The notes: a model not told the origin generated them from the sequence alone. A stretch of DNA of 18,953 bases from Pseudomonadota bacterium (GCA_023423605.1 JAFAFF010000080.1:1-18953), one strand, 5' to 3'; shown: positions 7,113 to 15,527, counted from the first letter of the stretch. Numbers and translations: made by a program.

Positions 7113-7964
7113 TCATTGGTGGCGTCGCTCGCGCAGCCATTTGGTGGCGATCCACTTCTCGCCCTCGATCACTGGCGCACCACCATGCAGCGTGCGCGTC
7201 ATCGGGTGGGCGCGGTCATAGCTGAAGAACACCGCGTTACCCTTGACCGCCGCCACCTCCAGGTGCACGTCAGGAAATACCGTAGCGCCGCCCCGCGCGG
7301 GCGTGTTCAGGTACATCACCACCGTGGCCACACGCTGGCCGCCACGCTGCAGCAGCACCTCGGCGCTGGGCTCGGCAGTATCGAAATAATCGTGGTGCGG
7401 CTTGTATTCCGCCCCGCTACGGTAATGCAGGATCTGCAGGTTCTCGCCGTTTTCCAGCGGCCAGTCCAACAGCCGCGCGATACGTGCCTCTATCCTCGCA
7501 CAGACCTCGTTCGCACCGCGTTCGAACCAGGTACCGGTGCTGGTACGGTCCTCGTGCACCTGGTCGCCGCCGGTAAGCGGATCCACCGTGGTGGAACGCC
7601 GCAGCTTCGATACCGACAGCGCTACCAGCGCATCGCATTCCTGCTCTGACAACAGGCCACCCAGTACCACCACGCGCGGCAGCTTCAGGCTTGCCAACAC
7701 CTGCACCTGGCGATCGCCGAGGTCCAGCACAGCCGAGCCGCTGGGCTCGATCGGCACCGGTACCGGCACCGGCAGGGGCAAGGCGTCGCGACGGGCGATC
7801 TCCGCCACGTGCGCGGCAACCACTTCCTGCACGGCGTCGATCGCGTCCTGTTCGCCCCAGCCATCGGCCAGCAACGGGCGCAGCACCGCCTCGGGATCAG
7901 CGCCGGAAGTCGCCTCGCGCACGACCCATTGCTGCATTTCAACGGACAACTGCGGGCGGCTCAT
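7113..7964 (-). CDS. Prolyl-4-hydroxylase-like 2OG-Fe(II) oxygenase
   Basis: The 283-residue protein has a C-terminal P4H-type double-stranded beta-helix (about 95-280). The iron ligands are H190 and D192 in YKPHHDYFD and the distal H260; K270 (ten residues on, in EGEKWIATKW) should bind the 2-oxoglutarate carboxylate. Such enzymes hydroxylate prolines in proteins, using oxygen and 2-oxoglutarate, in the cytoplasm. Residues 1-62 form a helical extension that I do not recognise, joined by a linker PVPVPVPIEP. The frame is open to 8012, but the extra codons include the GGAGTGGGAACC ribosome site, so the ATG at 7964 is chosen. It is divergent from the lipoprotein gene at 8176. Confidence 0.9.
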   Translation of the reverse strand: MSRPQLSVEMQQWVVREATSGADPEAVLRPLLADGWGEQDAIDAVQEVVAAHVAEIARRDALPLPVPVPVPIEPSGSAVLDLGDRQVQVLASLKLPRVVVLGGLLSEQECDALVALSVSKLRRSTTVDPLTGGDQVHEDRTSTGTWFERGANEVCARIEARIARLLDWPLENGENLQILHYRSGAEYKPHHDYFDTAEPSAEVLLQRGGQRVATVVMYLNTPARGGATVFPDVHLEVAAVKGNAVFFSYDRAHPMTRTLHGGAPVIEGEKWIATKWLRERRHQ

Positions 7965-7994
7965 CGGTTCCCACTCCGGGAGTGAAGGATTTTC

Positions 7995-8022
7995 AACATA
8001 CGGATGAAACATTCACATCCAA
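7995..8022 (-). promoter_or_regulatory. Possible promoter of the 2OG oxygenase gene
   Basis: On the minus strand TTGGAT (8022-8017) and TATGTT (8000-7995) are spaced by 16 bases, each matching four of six consensus bases, about 30 bases upstream of the ATG at 7964. This is only a weak match. Confidence 0.3.
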
Positions 8023-8058
8023 AGATTGCACCCCGGTGACGCATTCACCAGGCATCTG

Positions 8059-8103
8059 CCGTTTCAGGGGGAAACGGAGGAACCAGCAAGGCATTGATCC
8101 TCC
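8059..8103 (+). promoter_or_regulatory. Overlapping inverted repeats in the lipoprotein leader
   Basis: CCGTTTC (8059-8065) and GAAACGG (8071-8077) form a perfect 7-bp inverted repeat around AGGGG. GGAGGA (8076-8081) is complementary to TCCTCC (8098-8103). The two share bases 8076-8077, so as RNA hairpins they would compete. A further small palindrome, GGTGA-CGCAT-TCACC, lies at 8035-8049. These could be operators in the divergent intergenic region or a leader switch; no known riboswitch class is recognised. Confidence 0.4.
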
Positions 8104-8175
8104 AGGTGCGAATGCACTACCCCCTCCGCTTCCGTCCGGACCACCCGTCCAACCCAGACCCGGAGATACGTAACA

Positions 8176-9648
8176 ATGTCCGTCAGCAACAACACCAGAA
8201 CCCTGCTCATGACGTTCGGCGCCGCCCTCGCATTGACTGCCTGCGGCGGCGGTTCTGACCGTGTCGTCTCTCCGGGCGAGGGCGCGTTTCCGCCAGCACC
8301 GGTGCCGGCTCCGCCGCCGACCACCCCGCCGCCGACCACGCCGCCGCCGTCCACCGGCGGCCCGGCCGATGCCTGCCCGACCGGCTTCAACAATGTCGGC
8401 ACCGTTGCCAAGGGCACGCTGCGCGCCTGCCAGGTGCCGACCAGCATCACCGGCAATCTCGTGCTGGAGAACCTGGAAGGCGTCGCCTATGCGATCAACG
8501 GCCAGGTCAGCGTTGGCCAGGACCAGGGTGGCAATGGAGCGGCTCCGGCCGCCGGTGCCGCTCAGGGCGTGCTGACCATCGAACCGGGCACCACCCTGTT
8601 CGGTTCGGCGGGTGCCGATTTCCTTGTGGTCAACCGTGGCTCGCAGCTCTTCGCCGAAGGTACCGCCGAAGATCCGATCATCTTCACCTCGCGACTGGCG
8701 CTGGAAGGCGAAAACGGCATCGATTCGATCGGCCAGTGGGGCGGCATCGTGATCCTCGGCCGCGCTCCGATCAGCGCTTGTCCGGCGGGCACCACCAACG
8801 GCAGCGCCGAGTGCCAGGCACCGATCGAAGGCGTCAACAATGCGTTCTACGGCGGCAACAAGGCCAACGACAACAGCGGCCGCCTGCGCTACGTCCGCGT
8901 GATGTATTCCGGCTACGAAATCGCCCCCAACAATGAACTGCAGGGCATCACCCTTGGCGGCGTCGGCAACGGTACCGCCCTGGACCATCTGCAGGTCTAC
9001 AACAGCTCCGACGATGGCATCGAGATCTTCGGCGGTACCGCCAACCTGAGCCATCTGGTACTGGTCGGCAATGACGACGACAGCCTGGATACCGACACCG
9101 GCTGGAGCGGTGGTGCGCAGTTCGGCATCGTCATCCAGCGCGCCAACGGCGGCGACCGCATGACCGAGTTCAGCGCCATCCGCCGCGAGCCGTATTCGAC
9201 GCCGAAGATCGCCAACTTCACCTTCGTCGGCCGTGCCGGTGGCACCGCGGCACTGGAACTGAACCAGGGCACCCAGGCCAGCTTCTACAACTCGGTGGTG
9301 ACCCGCGCCGCCGGCGGCACCGGCGCTGCCACGCAGTGCCTGAACATCGTCGATGACAACACCAGCGGCACGTTCCACTCCGTGTACTTCTCCTGCCCGA
9401 CGCCGTTCTCCGGCGAACGTGCCGAAGCCGCGTTCACCGCCGGCAGCAACAACACCGCCGCCGGCACCTCGACGCTGACCAACATCTTCGTCAACGGTGC
9501 CAACGAAACCGCGGTGACCCCGTACTCCAACCTCAGCGGCGTCCATTCGTTCTTCAGGAACGTGGACTACATCGGTGGCGTGAAGAACGCAGCCGACACC
9601 TGGTACGAGGGCTGGACCTGCGGCATCGCCGCCGACAAGCCCTGCTGA
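8176..9648 (+). CDS. Large surface lipoprotein, Pro-rich linker plus predicted beta-helix
   Basis: The 490-residue product has a lipoprotein signal peptide with lipobox LTAC (C23) followed by GGGSD, which fits outer-membrane sorting. Residues 39-63 are a low-complexity linker of Pro and Thr (repeats of PPPTT). The remaining 420 residues are rich in Gly, Asn and short beta strands, with phrases such as DDGIEIFGG and NDDDSLDTDTGW that are typical of right-handed parallel beta-helices. Acidic loops could bind calcium. Eight further cysteines, including the last residue C490, suggest disulfides formed in the periplasm. GGAG lies 10 bases before the ATG. Its position beside a TonB-dependent receptor and a type II secretion operon suggests a surface-exposed or exported ligand-binding protein; ligand and export route are inferred. 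Confidence 0.85.
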   Translation: MSVSNNTRTLLMTFGAALALTACGGGSDRVVSPGEGAFPPAPVPAPPPTTPPPTTPPPSTGGPADACPTGFNNVGTVAKGTLRACQVPTSITGNLVLENLEGVAYAINGQVSVGQDQGGNGAAPAAGAAQGVLTIEPGTTLFGSAGADFLVVNRGSQLFAEGTAEDPIIFTSRLALEGENGIDSIGQWGGIVILGRAPISACPAGTTNGSAECQAPIEGVNNAFYGGNKANDNSGRLRYVRVMYSGYEIAPNNELQGITLGGVGNGTALDHLQVYNSSDDGIEIFGGTANLSHLVLVGNDDDSLDTDTGWSGGAQFGIVIQRANGGDRMTEFSAIRREPYSTPKIANFTFVGRAGGTAALELNQGTQASFYNSVVTRAAGGTGAATQCLNIVDDNTSGTFHSVYFSCPTPFSGERAEAAFTAGSNNTAAGTSTLTNIFVNGANETAVTPYSNLSGVHSFFRNVDYIGGVKNAADTWYEGWTCGIAADKPC

Positions 9649-9671
9649 TCCAGCTTGCTGGCACAGCGCAC

Positions 9672-9705
9672 GAGGGCGCGGCGACCTCCAGGCCGCCGCG
9701 CCCTC
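9672..9705 (+). other. Strong GC hairpin between lipoprotein and receptor genes
   Basis: GAGGGCGCGGCG (9672-9683) and CGCCGCGCCCTC (9694-9705) form a perfect 12-bp stem with a 10-base loop. The sequence after it (ATGCGTATC) has no T-run. It starts 23 bases after the lipoprotein stop, so it may be a non-canonical terminator or attenuator, or a 3' stabiliser that lets the lipoprotein mRNA outnumber the receptor mRNA. Confidence 0.65.
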
Positions 9706-9755
9706 ATGCGTATCACTCCCCGCACGCAACCAGCAGCCAAGGCCAATCATCCATC

Positions 9756-12389
9756 ATGTCCAAGCACACCCATAACCGGCCGCTCCGCTCCAGCCTCGGG
9801 ATGGCGATCGCCCTCGTACTCGCCCCCGCCGCCTGGGCCGACCCGGCCCCCACACCCGATACCACCGCCGCCGGTCCGGCGGTGCAGCTCGATTCCGTGC
9901 AGGTGCGCGGCGAGTTCATTCCCGAACCGATGGCACAGACCTCCGAAGTCGCCTCGTTCGTCACTCGCGAAGACCTCGAACGCACCGGCGACAGCGACGC
10001 CGCACAGGCACTGGGACGGGTCAGCGGCCTGAGCCTGGTCGGCGGCAAGTTCGTCTACGTGCGCGGCCTCGGCGAGCGCTATTCGTCGGCGCTGTTCAAT
10101 GGTTCGCCGGTGCCCAGCCCCGAACCACTGCAGCGCGTGATCCCGCTCGACCTGTTTCCCAGCGAAGTGCTGGAAAGCGTCACGGTGCAGAAGACCTACT
10201 CGGTGCGTTACCCGGGTGAGTTCGGCGGCGGCGTGATCGACATGCGCAGCTTGACCGTGCCGGATACCGGCTACTTCAAGTTCAGCATCGGAGGTGGCGG
10301 CAACAGCAACACCACCGGCGAGAAGGGGCTGACCTACTACGGCGACGACAACGACTGGTGGGGCTACGACGACGGCGCGCGCAAGATGTCGCCGGAACTG
10401 CGCGATGCGATCGCCAGCGGCAACCGCGTCGACCTCGGTGCCAACTTCGACCGCGAGGCCATTCGTACCATCGGCCGCAGCATCAACGATCCCAACATGT
10501 ACGTCCTGCAGGAAAAGGACAGCATCAACCCGGACTTCGATTTCGGGGCCAGCGCCGGCAACTCCATGGAAATCCAGGATGGCGTGCGCCTCGGCTTCGT
10601 CGCTGTGGCCAAATTCGAGAACGAATGGCGCACCCGTACCGGCGTACAGCAGGATCCCTACTTCACCAACAACAGCGCCGAATACAACAGCAGCTACGAC
10701 TTCGCGTCCACCCGCAACAATGCCCGCGTCAACGCGATGTTCGGCACGGGCCTGAAGAGCGAGCGCCATGAAGTGGGCTTCACCACCCTGTATGTGCACG
10801 ATACGGTGAAGGAAGCTCGCAGCCGCGCCGGCATCGACAACCTGGCTGGCTTCCCGGTACGCGAAGACCACACCGAGTGGTTCGAGCGCGAAATGGTCAG
10901 CAACCAGCTCGTCGGCAAGCACCTGTTCGGCGAGTTCAACGATTTCAGCGTGGAGTGGCGTGCGGCCAGCTCCAAGGCCACCCGTGACGCACCCTACGAA
11001 ACCTCCATCAGTTACGAGAACGTGGACGGCTACTGGGCGCATGACGCATCGCGCGTGCAGAACTCCATCCGCTTCGGCAAGGTCGAAGACACCATGGACA
11101 GCGCCGGCGTCGACCTGACCTGGCGCCTGCCGACCGAGCGCGAGATGCTCCTCAGCGGCGGTCTGTCCTGGCTGGACAACGACCGCAGTGCCTGGCAGCG
11201 CGAGTTCCGCTTCCTGGCCCTGGATGGATCGCTGCCGCATTACAACCGCTACCAGCGTCCCGACTACCTGTTTTCCGATTACAACCTGAGCCAGGACCTG
11301 CTGCGGCTGCGCGAGACCACCGGCAACACCGGTGCGGCCGCCTACGATGCCAACCTGGAAGTGCGCGCCGCCTATCTGCAGTGGGAAGGCGAAATCGTGC
11401 CGATGCTGCGTGGCAGCTTCGGCCTGCGATACGAGGATGCCAAGCAATCGGTCAATCCGTACGATCTGTTCACCGGCCTGGCAGTGGATGCCCCGCTTCC
11501 GCTGGAGAACGACTACCTGCTGCCGGCCGCCACGCTGACCTGGAACTTCAGCGACAACCAGCAGATCCGTTTCGGCGTGTCCGAAACCATCGCGCGTCCG
11601 CAGTTCCGCGAAATGGCCCCACAGCAGTACAACGATCCGGACAACGACCGCCAGTACTATGGCAACCCGTTCCTGGTCGACAGCAAGCTGCGCAACTACG
11701 ATGTGCGCTATGAATGGTTCTTCGGCGCGGGCGAGTATGTGTCTGCCGGCGTGTTCTACAAGGACATCGACCGCCCGATCGAATCCAACGTCAACGAGGC
11801 CGGTGGCACGGTGTTCCAGAGCTTCGTCAACGCCCCGTCGGCAACGGTGTACGGCGTGGAACTGGATGCGAAGAAATATTTCGACCTGCCGACCAATGCC
11901 AACTGGTGGGGCGACAAGCGCCTGTACCTGTCCGGCAATTACACCTGGTCGGATTCGGAAGTGAAGGCCAAGGCCGGCGACACCGTGCATCCATTCGGCT
12001 ATGCCACGCCAATCGACGCACGGCTGTTCATCCCCAACGGCAGCCAGTTGCAGGGCCAGTCCGAGCACATCGCCAATCTCCAGGTCGGCGTCGAAAGTGC
12101 CGATGAATCGCTGCAGGCCACGCTCGTGGCCAACTATGTCAGCGAGCGCATCCTGGCGCGCGGTCGTCCGGGCCAGCCGGACTACATGGAGAAGCCGGGC
12201 GTCACCCTCGACCTGGTACTGCGCAAAGGCGTCAACCTGTGGAACTACCGCACCACACTGGCATTCTCCGCACGCAACCTGCTTGACACCGACCATGAGG
12301 AATACCAGGAAGGCCTGGGCCAGAAGATCGATGTGTACTCGTACGAGCGCGGTGTCAGCTATGACGCCAGTGTGACCATCGCGTTCTGA
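9756..12389 (+). CDS. TonB-dependent outer-membrane receptor
   Basis: The 877-residue protein has a signal peptide (likely cleavage after AWA at 28), a TonB-box-like segment QLDSVQV at 44-50, a plug domain at about 60-170 (VRGLGERYSSALFNG and GVIDMRS are typical plug motifs), and a long beta-barrel ending in the outer-membrane signal with a terminal Phe (YDASVTIAF). It lacks a FecA-type N-terminal signalling extension. It would import a scarce ligand using TonB energy; the ligand cannot be read from sequence. It lies between the lipoprotein and gspC on the same strand, separated from gspC by an intrinsic terminator. The ribosome site is weak (AAGG). Confidence 0.95.
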   Translation: MSKHTHNRPLRSSLGMAIALVLAPAAWADPAPTPDTTAAGPAVQLDSVQVRGEFIPEPMAQTSEVASFVTREDLERTGDSDAAQALGRVSGLSLVGGKFVYVRGLGERYSSALFNGSPVPSPEPLQRVIPLDLFPSEVLESVTVQKTYSVRYPGEFGGGVIDMRSLTVPDTGYFKFSIGGGGNSNTTGEKGLTYYGDDNDWWGYDDGARKMSPELRDAIASGNRVDLGANFDREAIRTIGRSINDPNMYVLQEKDSINPDFDFGASAGNSMEIQDGVRLGFVAVAKFENEWRTRTGVQQDPYFTNNSAEYNSSYDFASTRNNARVNAMFGTGLKSERHEVGFTTLYVHDTVKEARSRAGIDNLAGFPVREDHTEWFEREMVSNQLVGKHLFGEFNDFSVEWRAASSKATRDAPYETSISYENVDGYWAHDASRVQNSIRFGKVEDTMDSAGVDLTWRLPTEREMLLSGGLSWLDNDRSAWQREFRFLALDGSLPHYNRYQRPDYLFSDYNLSQDLLRLRETTGNTGAAAYDANLEVRAAYLQWEGEIVPMLRGSFGLRYEDAKQSVNPYDLFTGLAVDAPLPLENDYLLPAATLTWNFSDNQQIRFGVSETIARPQFREMAPQQYNDPDNDRQYYGNPFLVDSKLRNYDVRYEWFFGAGEYVSAGVFYKDIDRPIESNVNEAGGTVFQSFVNAPSATVYGVELDAKKYFDLPTNANWWGDKRLYLSGNYTWSDSEVKAKAGDTVHPFGYATPIDARLFIPNGSQLQGQSEHIANLQVGVESADESLQATLVANYVSERILARGRPGQPDYMEKPGVTLDLVLRKGVNLWNYRTTLAFSARNLLDTDHEEYQEGLGQKIDVYSYERGVSYDASVTIAF

Positions 12390-12419
12390 TTGCGTTTCGG
12401 CGAACACGGCCCCCACCAC

Positions 12420-12444
12420 AGCCCGGCTCAATGCCGGGCTTTTT
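12420..12444 (+). terminator. Rho-independent terminator after the TonB-dependent receptor
   Basis: AGCCCGGC (12420-12427) and GCCGGGCT (12433-12440) form a perfect 8-bp stem with loop TCAAT, followed by TTTTT (12440-12444). It ends the receptor transcript, so gspC should have its own promoter. Confidence 0.9.
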
Positions 12445-12527
12445 GATGCTCCGGAATGCCTGTCCACGATGCCTAACCGACGTGCTGTTCGCTTTCGCCA
12501 TCGCCGGATTTTCATCTCCCGCTCACC

Positions 12528-12576
12528 AACATGACGAAAGCAACAGGCTTGTCATGTTTCCGACTCATCCTGTCGA
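12528..12576 (+). promoter_or_regulatory. Candidate operator region upstream of gspC
   Basis: AACATGAC (12528-12535) and GTCATGTT (12551-12558) are a perfect 8-bp inverted repeat with half-site centres 23 bases apart, about two helical turns. Overlapping it, TTGTCAT (12549-12555) is followed at an 11-base step by CCGACTC (12560-12566), and CTGTCGA lies at 12570-12576, which loosely resembles a Pho box. A GATACT at 12575-12580 could be a -10 box, but no well-spaced -35 is seen. The region lies between a terminator and the first gsp gene, where a promoter is required. Confidence 0.4.
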
Positions 12577-12618
12577 TACTCGATCCTGCAGACGGCCCTG
12601 GCCATTCCCGCACCCACG

Positions 12619-13422
12619 ATGTCCATGCTGAACATCCTTCGTCATCCGCGCCTGCTGGTCATTGCGGAAATCCTGCTGTGGAGCGTGCTGGCCATACAGG
12701 TCGCGCGTTTCACATGGCCACTGTTCACTGCAACCGTTCCGTCATTCAAGCCGCTGGCGATGCCGTCGGCCGATCTCGTGCCCCTGGCCGGCCACGACCC
12801 TTTCTTCAGCGGCGTGCTCCCCACCGTGCAGGCGGACGGCGATGGCTGGCAGGTGTTCGGCGTGCGCCTGTCCGCGTCGGGCTCGTCGGCGATCCTGGCC
12901 AACGGCACCGGCCCACAGCAGGCTTTCCGCGTGGGCGATGAGATCGCCACCGGGCTGGTCCTGGCAGCGGTGGCCGCCGACCATGTCATGCTTCGCCAGA
13001 CCAACCAGACGCGCCGCGTGGACCTGCCGCGCGCGCCTGCTCCGACGGCCACGGCCACAACCACGCCATCGAGCGCTCCTGCCAAGCCATCTGCCACGCC
13101 ACAGGCCAGCGCCAAGCCCCCCGTCGCCGAAGTCCATAGCGATGTCGATCCCGGCAAGCTGATTGCCGAGGCTGGGCTGCGCATGACGATGGATGCCGGG
13201 CGCATGTCCGGCTACACGCTGCTGCCGCGCGGCAACGATGCGCTGTTGCGCGCGGCCGGCCTGCAGCCCGGTGACGTGCTGGTCAGCGTCAACGGCCAGG
13301 CGCTCGATCCGGAGCGACTTGCCGAACTCGCAGGACAGCTCAGATCCAACCCACGTGCCGAGATCGCCTACCGGCGTGACGGGCAGTTGCACACGGTCAC
13401 CCTTGGAAGCGGCAAACCATGA
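12619..13422 (+). CDS. gspC: Type II secretion inner-membrane protein GspC
   Basis: The 267-residue protein has the GspC layout: one membrane segment at about 11-33, a periplasmic HR domain at about 78-135 (WQVFGVRLSASGSSAILANG), a linker of Ala, Pro and Thr at 138-172, and a C-terminal PDZ domain at about 195-262 (YTLLPRGND, LQPGDVLVSVNGQ). GspC links the inner-membrane platform to the GspD secretin and helps select substrates. It is the first gene of the gsp operon; its stop overlaps the gspD start (ATGA). The ribosome site is poor, and an alternative ATG lies at 12625. Confidence 0.93.
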   Translation: MSMLNILRHPRLLVIAEILLWSVLAIQVARFTWPLFTATVPSFKPLAMPSADLVPLAGHDPFFSGVLPTVQADGDGWQVFGVRLSASGSSAILANGTGPQQAFRVGDEIATGLVLAAVAADHVMLRQTNQTRRVDLPRAPAPTATATTTPSSAPAKPSATPQASAKPPVAEVHSDVDPGKLIAEAGLRMTMDAGRMSGYTLLPRGNDALLRAAGLQPGDVLVSVNGQALDPERLAELAGQLRSNPRAEIAYRRDGQLHTVTLGSGKP

Positions 13423-15527
13423 CCCAGAGATTCGCCACCCTGCTGCTGATCGCCGCGGGTGTGTCCGCTGTTCCTGTTCCTCCCGCCCGCGCCCAGGCGT
13501 CCCAGGCTGCCCGGGCCCCCTCCATGCGCATGCAGGACGTGGAGCTGCCGGCCTTCATCCAGGACGTGGCGCGCGCCACCGGTACCACCTTCATCGTCGA
13601 CCCCAAGGTCCAGGGCACGGTGAACGTCAGCCGCGACGAGAACATGTCCAACAGCGACCTGATAGGCGTGCTGCTGGTGGTACTGCGAGCCAATGGGCTG
13701 ATCGCGGTGCCGGCCGGTCCGTCCACCTACCGCGTGGTAGCCGATGATGCCGCCGCGCAGCAGCCCGGCTCGCCACTGGGGTTCTCCACCCGCGTGTTCC
13801 CGCTGCAGCGCATCGATGCCCGCGCCGCGGCGGAAACGCTCAAGCCGCTGATCGGCCGCGGCGGCGTGGTGGTTGCCCTGCCCCAGGGCAACCAGCTGTT
13901 GGTCGCCGACTACACCGACAACCTCAAGCGCATCTTCGAACTGGTCGAACGAATCGACCGCGACAGTGCCGGCATCGATACCGTCGCCCTGCGCAACACC
14001 TCCGCGCGGGAGCTGGCCAACACCCTGTCCGAGCTGTTCGGTACCGGTGCAGACAAGGCCGCCGCGCCGTTGTCCGTGCTGCCGGTGGACAGCAGCAACT
14101 CGCTGCTGCTGCGCGGCAATCCGGCACTGGTGCAGCGCGCCTCGAAGCTGGCGCTGGAACTGGATGCGCGGGCGCAACGCAACGGCGACGTCGCGGTGGT
14201 AAAACTGCAGCACGCCAGTGCCGAACAGCTGCTGCCGGTATTGCAGCAACTGATCGGCCAGGCTCCGGATGCAACCACCACCACCGCAACCGGCAGCATT
14301 CCGGCGATGAATGCCAGCGCGCCGCTTCCGGTAGCCGGTGGCAGTGCCAGCAACGATCCCGCCACTACGCAGATCATCACGCCGGCTACCGGCAAGCGTC
14401 CGGTGATCGTGCGCTATCCCGGTTCCAACTCGCTGATCATCCATGCCGACCCGGATACCCAGCGCGTGCTGCTGGATGTAGTGCGCCAGCTCGATGCGCC
14501 GCGCGAACAGGTGCTGGTCGAAGCGCTGGTGGTGGAAATCTCCGACCAGGCCGCGCGCAAACTGGGTACCCAGCTGCTGCTGGCCGGCAAGGACGGCACC
14601 ATACCGATCGGTCTTACCCAGTTCTCCAACGGTGGACCAGGCATCGCATCCCTCGCCGGCGGTGCATTGGCCACGCGTGGCGACGTCGAAGGCGGCAGCA
14701 TCGGCGAAGCCGCGCAGCAGGCCGCGGCACAGGCGCTGCTGGGCCTCAGTGGTGGATTGATCGGGCTGGCGCATCAGCGCGATGACCGCCTGTTCGGGGT
14801 CATCATCAATGCGGTGAAGAACGATACCGGCTCCAGCCTGCTGTCCACTCCGTCGGTGCTGACCCTGGACAACGAGGAAGCACGCATCCTGGTCGGCCAG
14901 GAGGTGCCGGTAACTACCGGCGAGGCGCTGGGGTCGAACAACGAGAACCCGTTCCGCACCATCGACCGCGAAGACGTGGGCATCCAGCTCACCGTGCGCC
15001 CACAGATCAACAGCGGCGGCGGCGTCACCCTGGCGATCAAGCAGGAAGTGTCCTCGGTGAACGGTACCGTCAGCACCCGCAGCGACGAGCTGGTGCTCAA
15101 CAAGCGCGAAATCCAGACCAACGTGGTGGTCGATGACGGTGCCATCGTGGCACTCGGCGGCCTGCTCGACCACAGCGACGAATCGCGCAGCGAGAAGATC
15201 CCCCTGCTGGGCGACATCCCGGTACTGGGCGCGCTCTTCCGCAGTACCTCGCGCAGCCGCAGCAAGACCAACCTGATGGTATTCCTGCGCCCGACCATCA
15301 TCCGCGACTCCGCTGCCGCGCAGCGCCTGACCGGCGCGCGCTATGATTACCTGCGCAACAGCCCGCTGCACGGCGATCCCTCCGCACTGACGGAACTGGA
15401 TGCCGTGGTCCGCGACTATCTGCGCAGCACGCCGCCGTCCGCGCCATCGCCGCCTCCCGCGGGGGCCACCGTGCTGCCGCTGCCGGCGCCCGCATCGCCA
15501 GCACCTTCGCAGCCGCTGCAGCCATGA
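13419..15527 (+). CDS. gspD: Type II secretion secretin GspD
   Basis: The 702-residue protein forms the outer-membrane channel. A signal peptide ends near ARA-25. N0 spans about 37-105, N1-N3 about 123-400 (N3 holds a Thr/Ala/Gly-rich insertion around 286-325), and the secretin barrel runs to about 630, with the signatures VPVTTGEALG, GIQLTVRPQI, and VALGGLLDHSDE followed by KIPLLGDIPVLGALF. The last 33 residues (about 670-702) are a Pro/Ala-rich tail. No lipobox is present, so it is not a self-piloting lipoprotein; no pilotin gene is in the window. Starts and stops overlap both neighbours by 4 bases. Confidence 0.97.
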   Translation: MTQRFATLLLIAAGVSAVPVPPARAQASQAARAPSMRMQDVELPAFIQDVARATGTTFIVDPKVQGTVNVSRDENMSNSDLIGVLLVVLRANGLIAVPAGPSTYRVVADDAAAQQPGSPLGFSTRVFPLQRIDARAAAETLKPLIGRGGVVVALPQGNQLLVADYTDNLKRIFELVERIDRDSAGIDTVALRNTSARELANTLSELFGTGADKAAAPLSVLPVDSSNSLLLRGNPALVQRASKLALELDARAQRNGDVAVVKLQHASAEQLLPVLQQLIGQAPDATTTTATGSIPAMNASAPLPVAGGSASNDPATTQIITPATGKRPVIVRYPGSNSLIIHADPDTQRVLLDVVRQLDAPREQVLVEALVVEISDQAARKLGTQLLLAGKDGTIPIGLTQFSNGGPGIASLAGGALATRGDVEGGSIGEAAQQAAAQALLGLSGGLIGLAHQRDDRLFGVIINAVKNDTGSSLLSTPSVLTLDNEEARILVGQEVPVTTGEALGSNNENPFRTIDREDVGIQLTVRPQINSGGGVTLAIKQEVSSVNGTVSTRSDELVLNKREIQTNVVVDDGAIVALGGLLDHSDESRSEKIPLLGDIPVLGALFRSTSRSRSKTNLMVFLRPTIIRDSAAAQRLTGARYDYLRNSPLHGDPSALTELDAVVRDYLRSTPPSAPSPPPAGATVLPLPAPASPAPSQPLQP

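Noticed and set aside
7993..8175. A short peptide frame (ATG at 8004, 11 codons) as a leader peptide for the lipoprotein
   Set aside because: No ribosome site and no regulatory codon run; the region is better described as intergenic with palindromes.
9747..12515. A 922-codon open frame antisense to the TonB-dependent receptor
   Set aside because: High-GC antisense shadow; the plus-strand frame has a signal peptide, plug and barrel motifs, while the antisense product has no recognisable domain, start context or composition.
13368..15371. A 667-codon open frame antisense to gspD (and others antisense to gspE, gspF and the lipoprotein)
   Set aside because: Same reason: they mirror strongly supported genes and show the Arg/Gly/Ala/His-rich composition typical of shadow frames.
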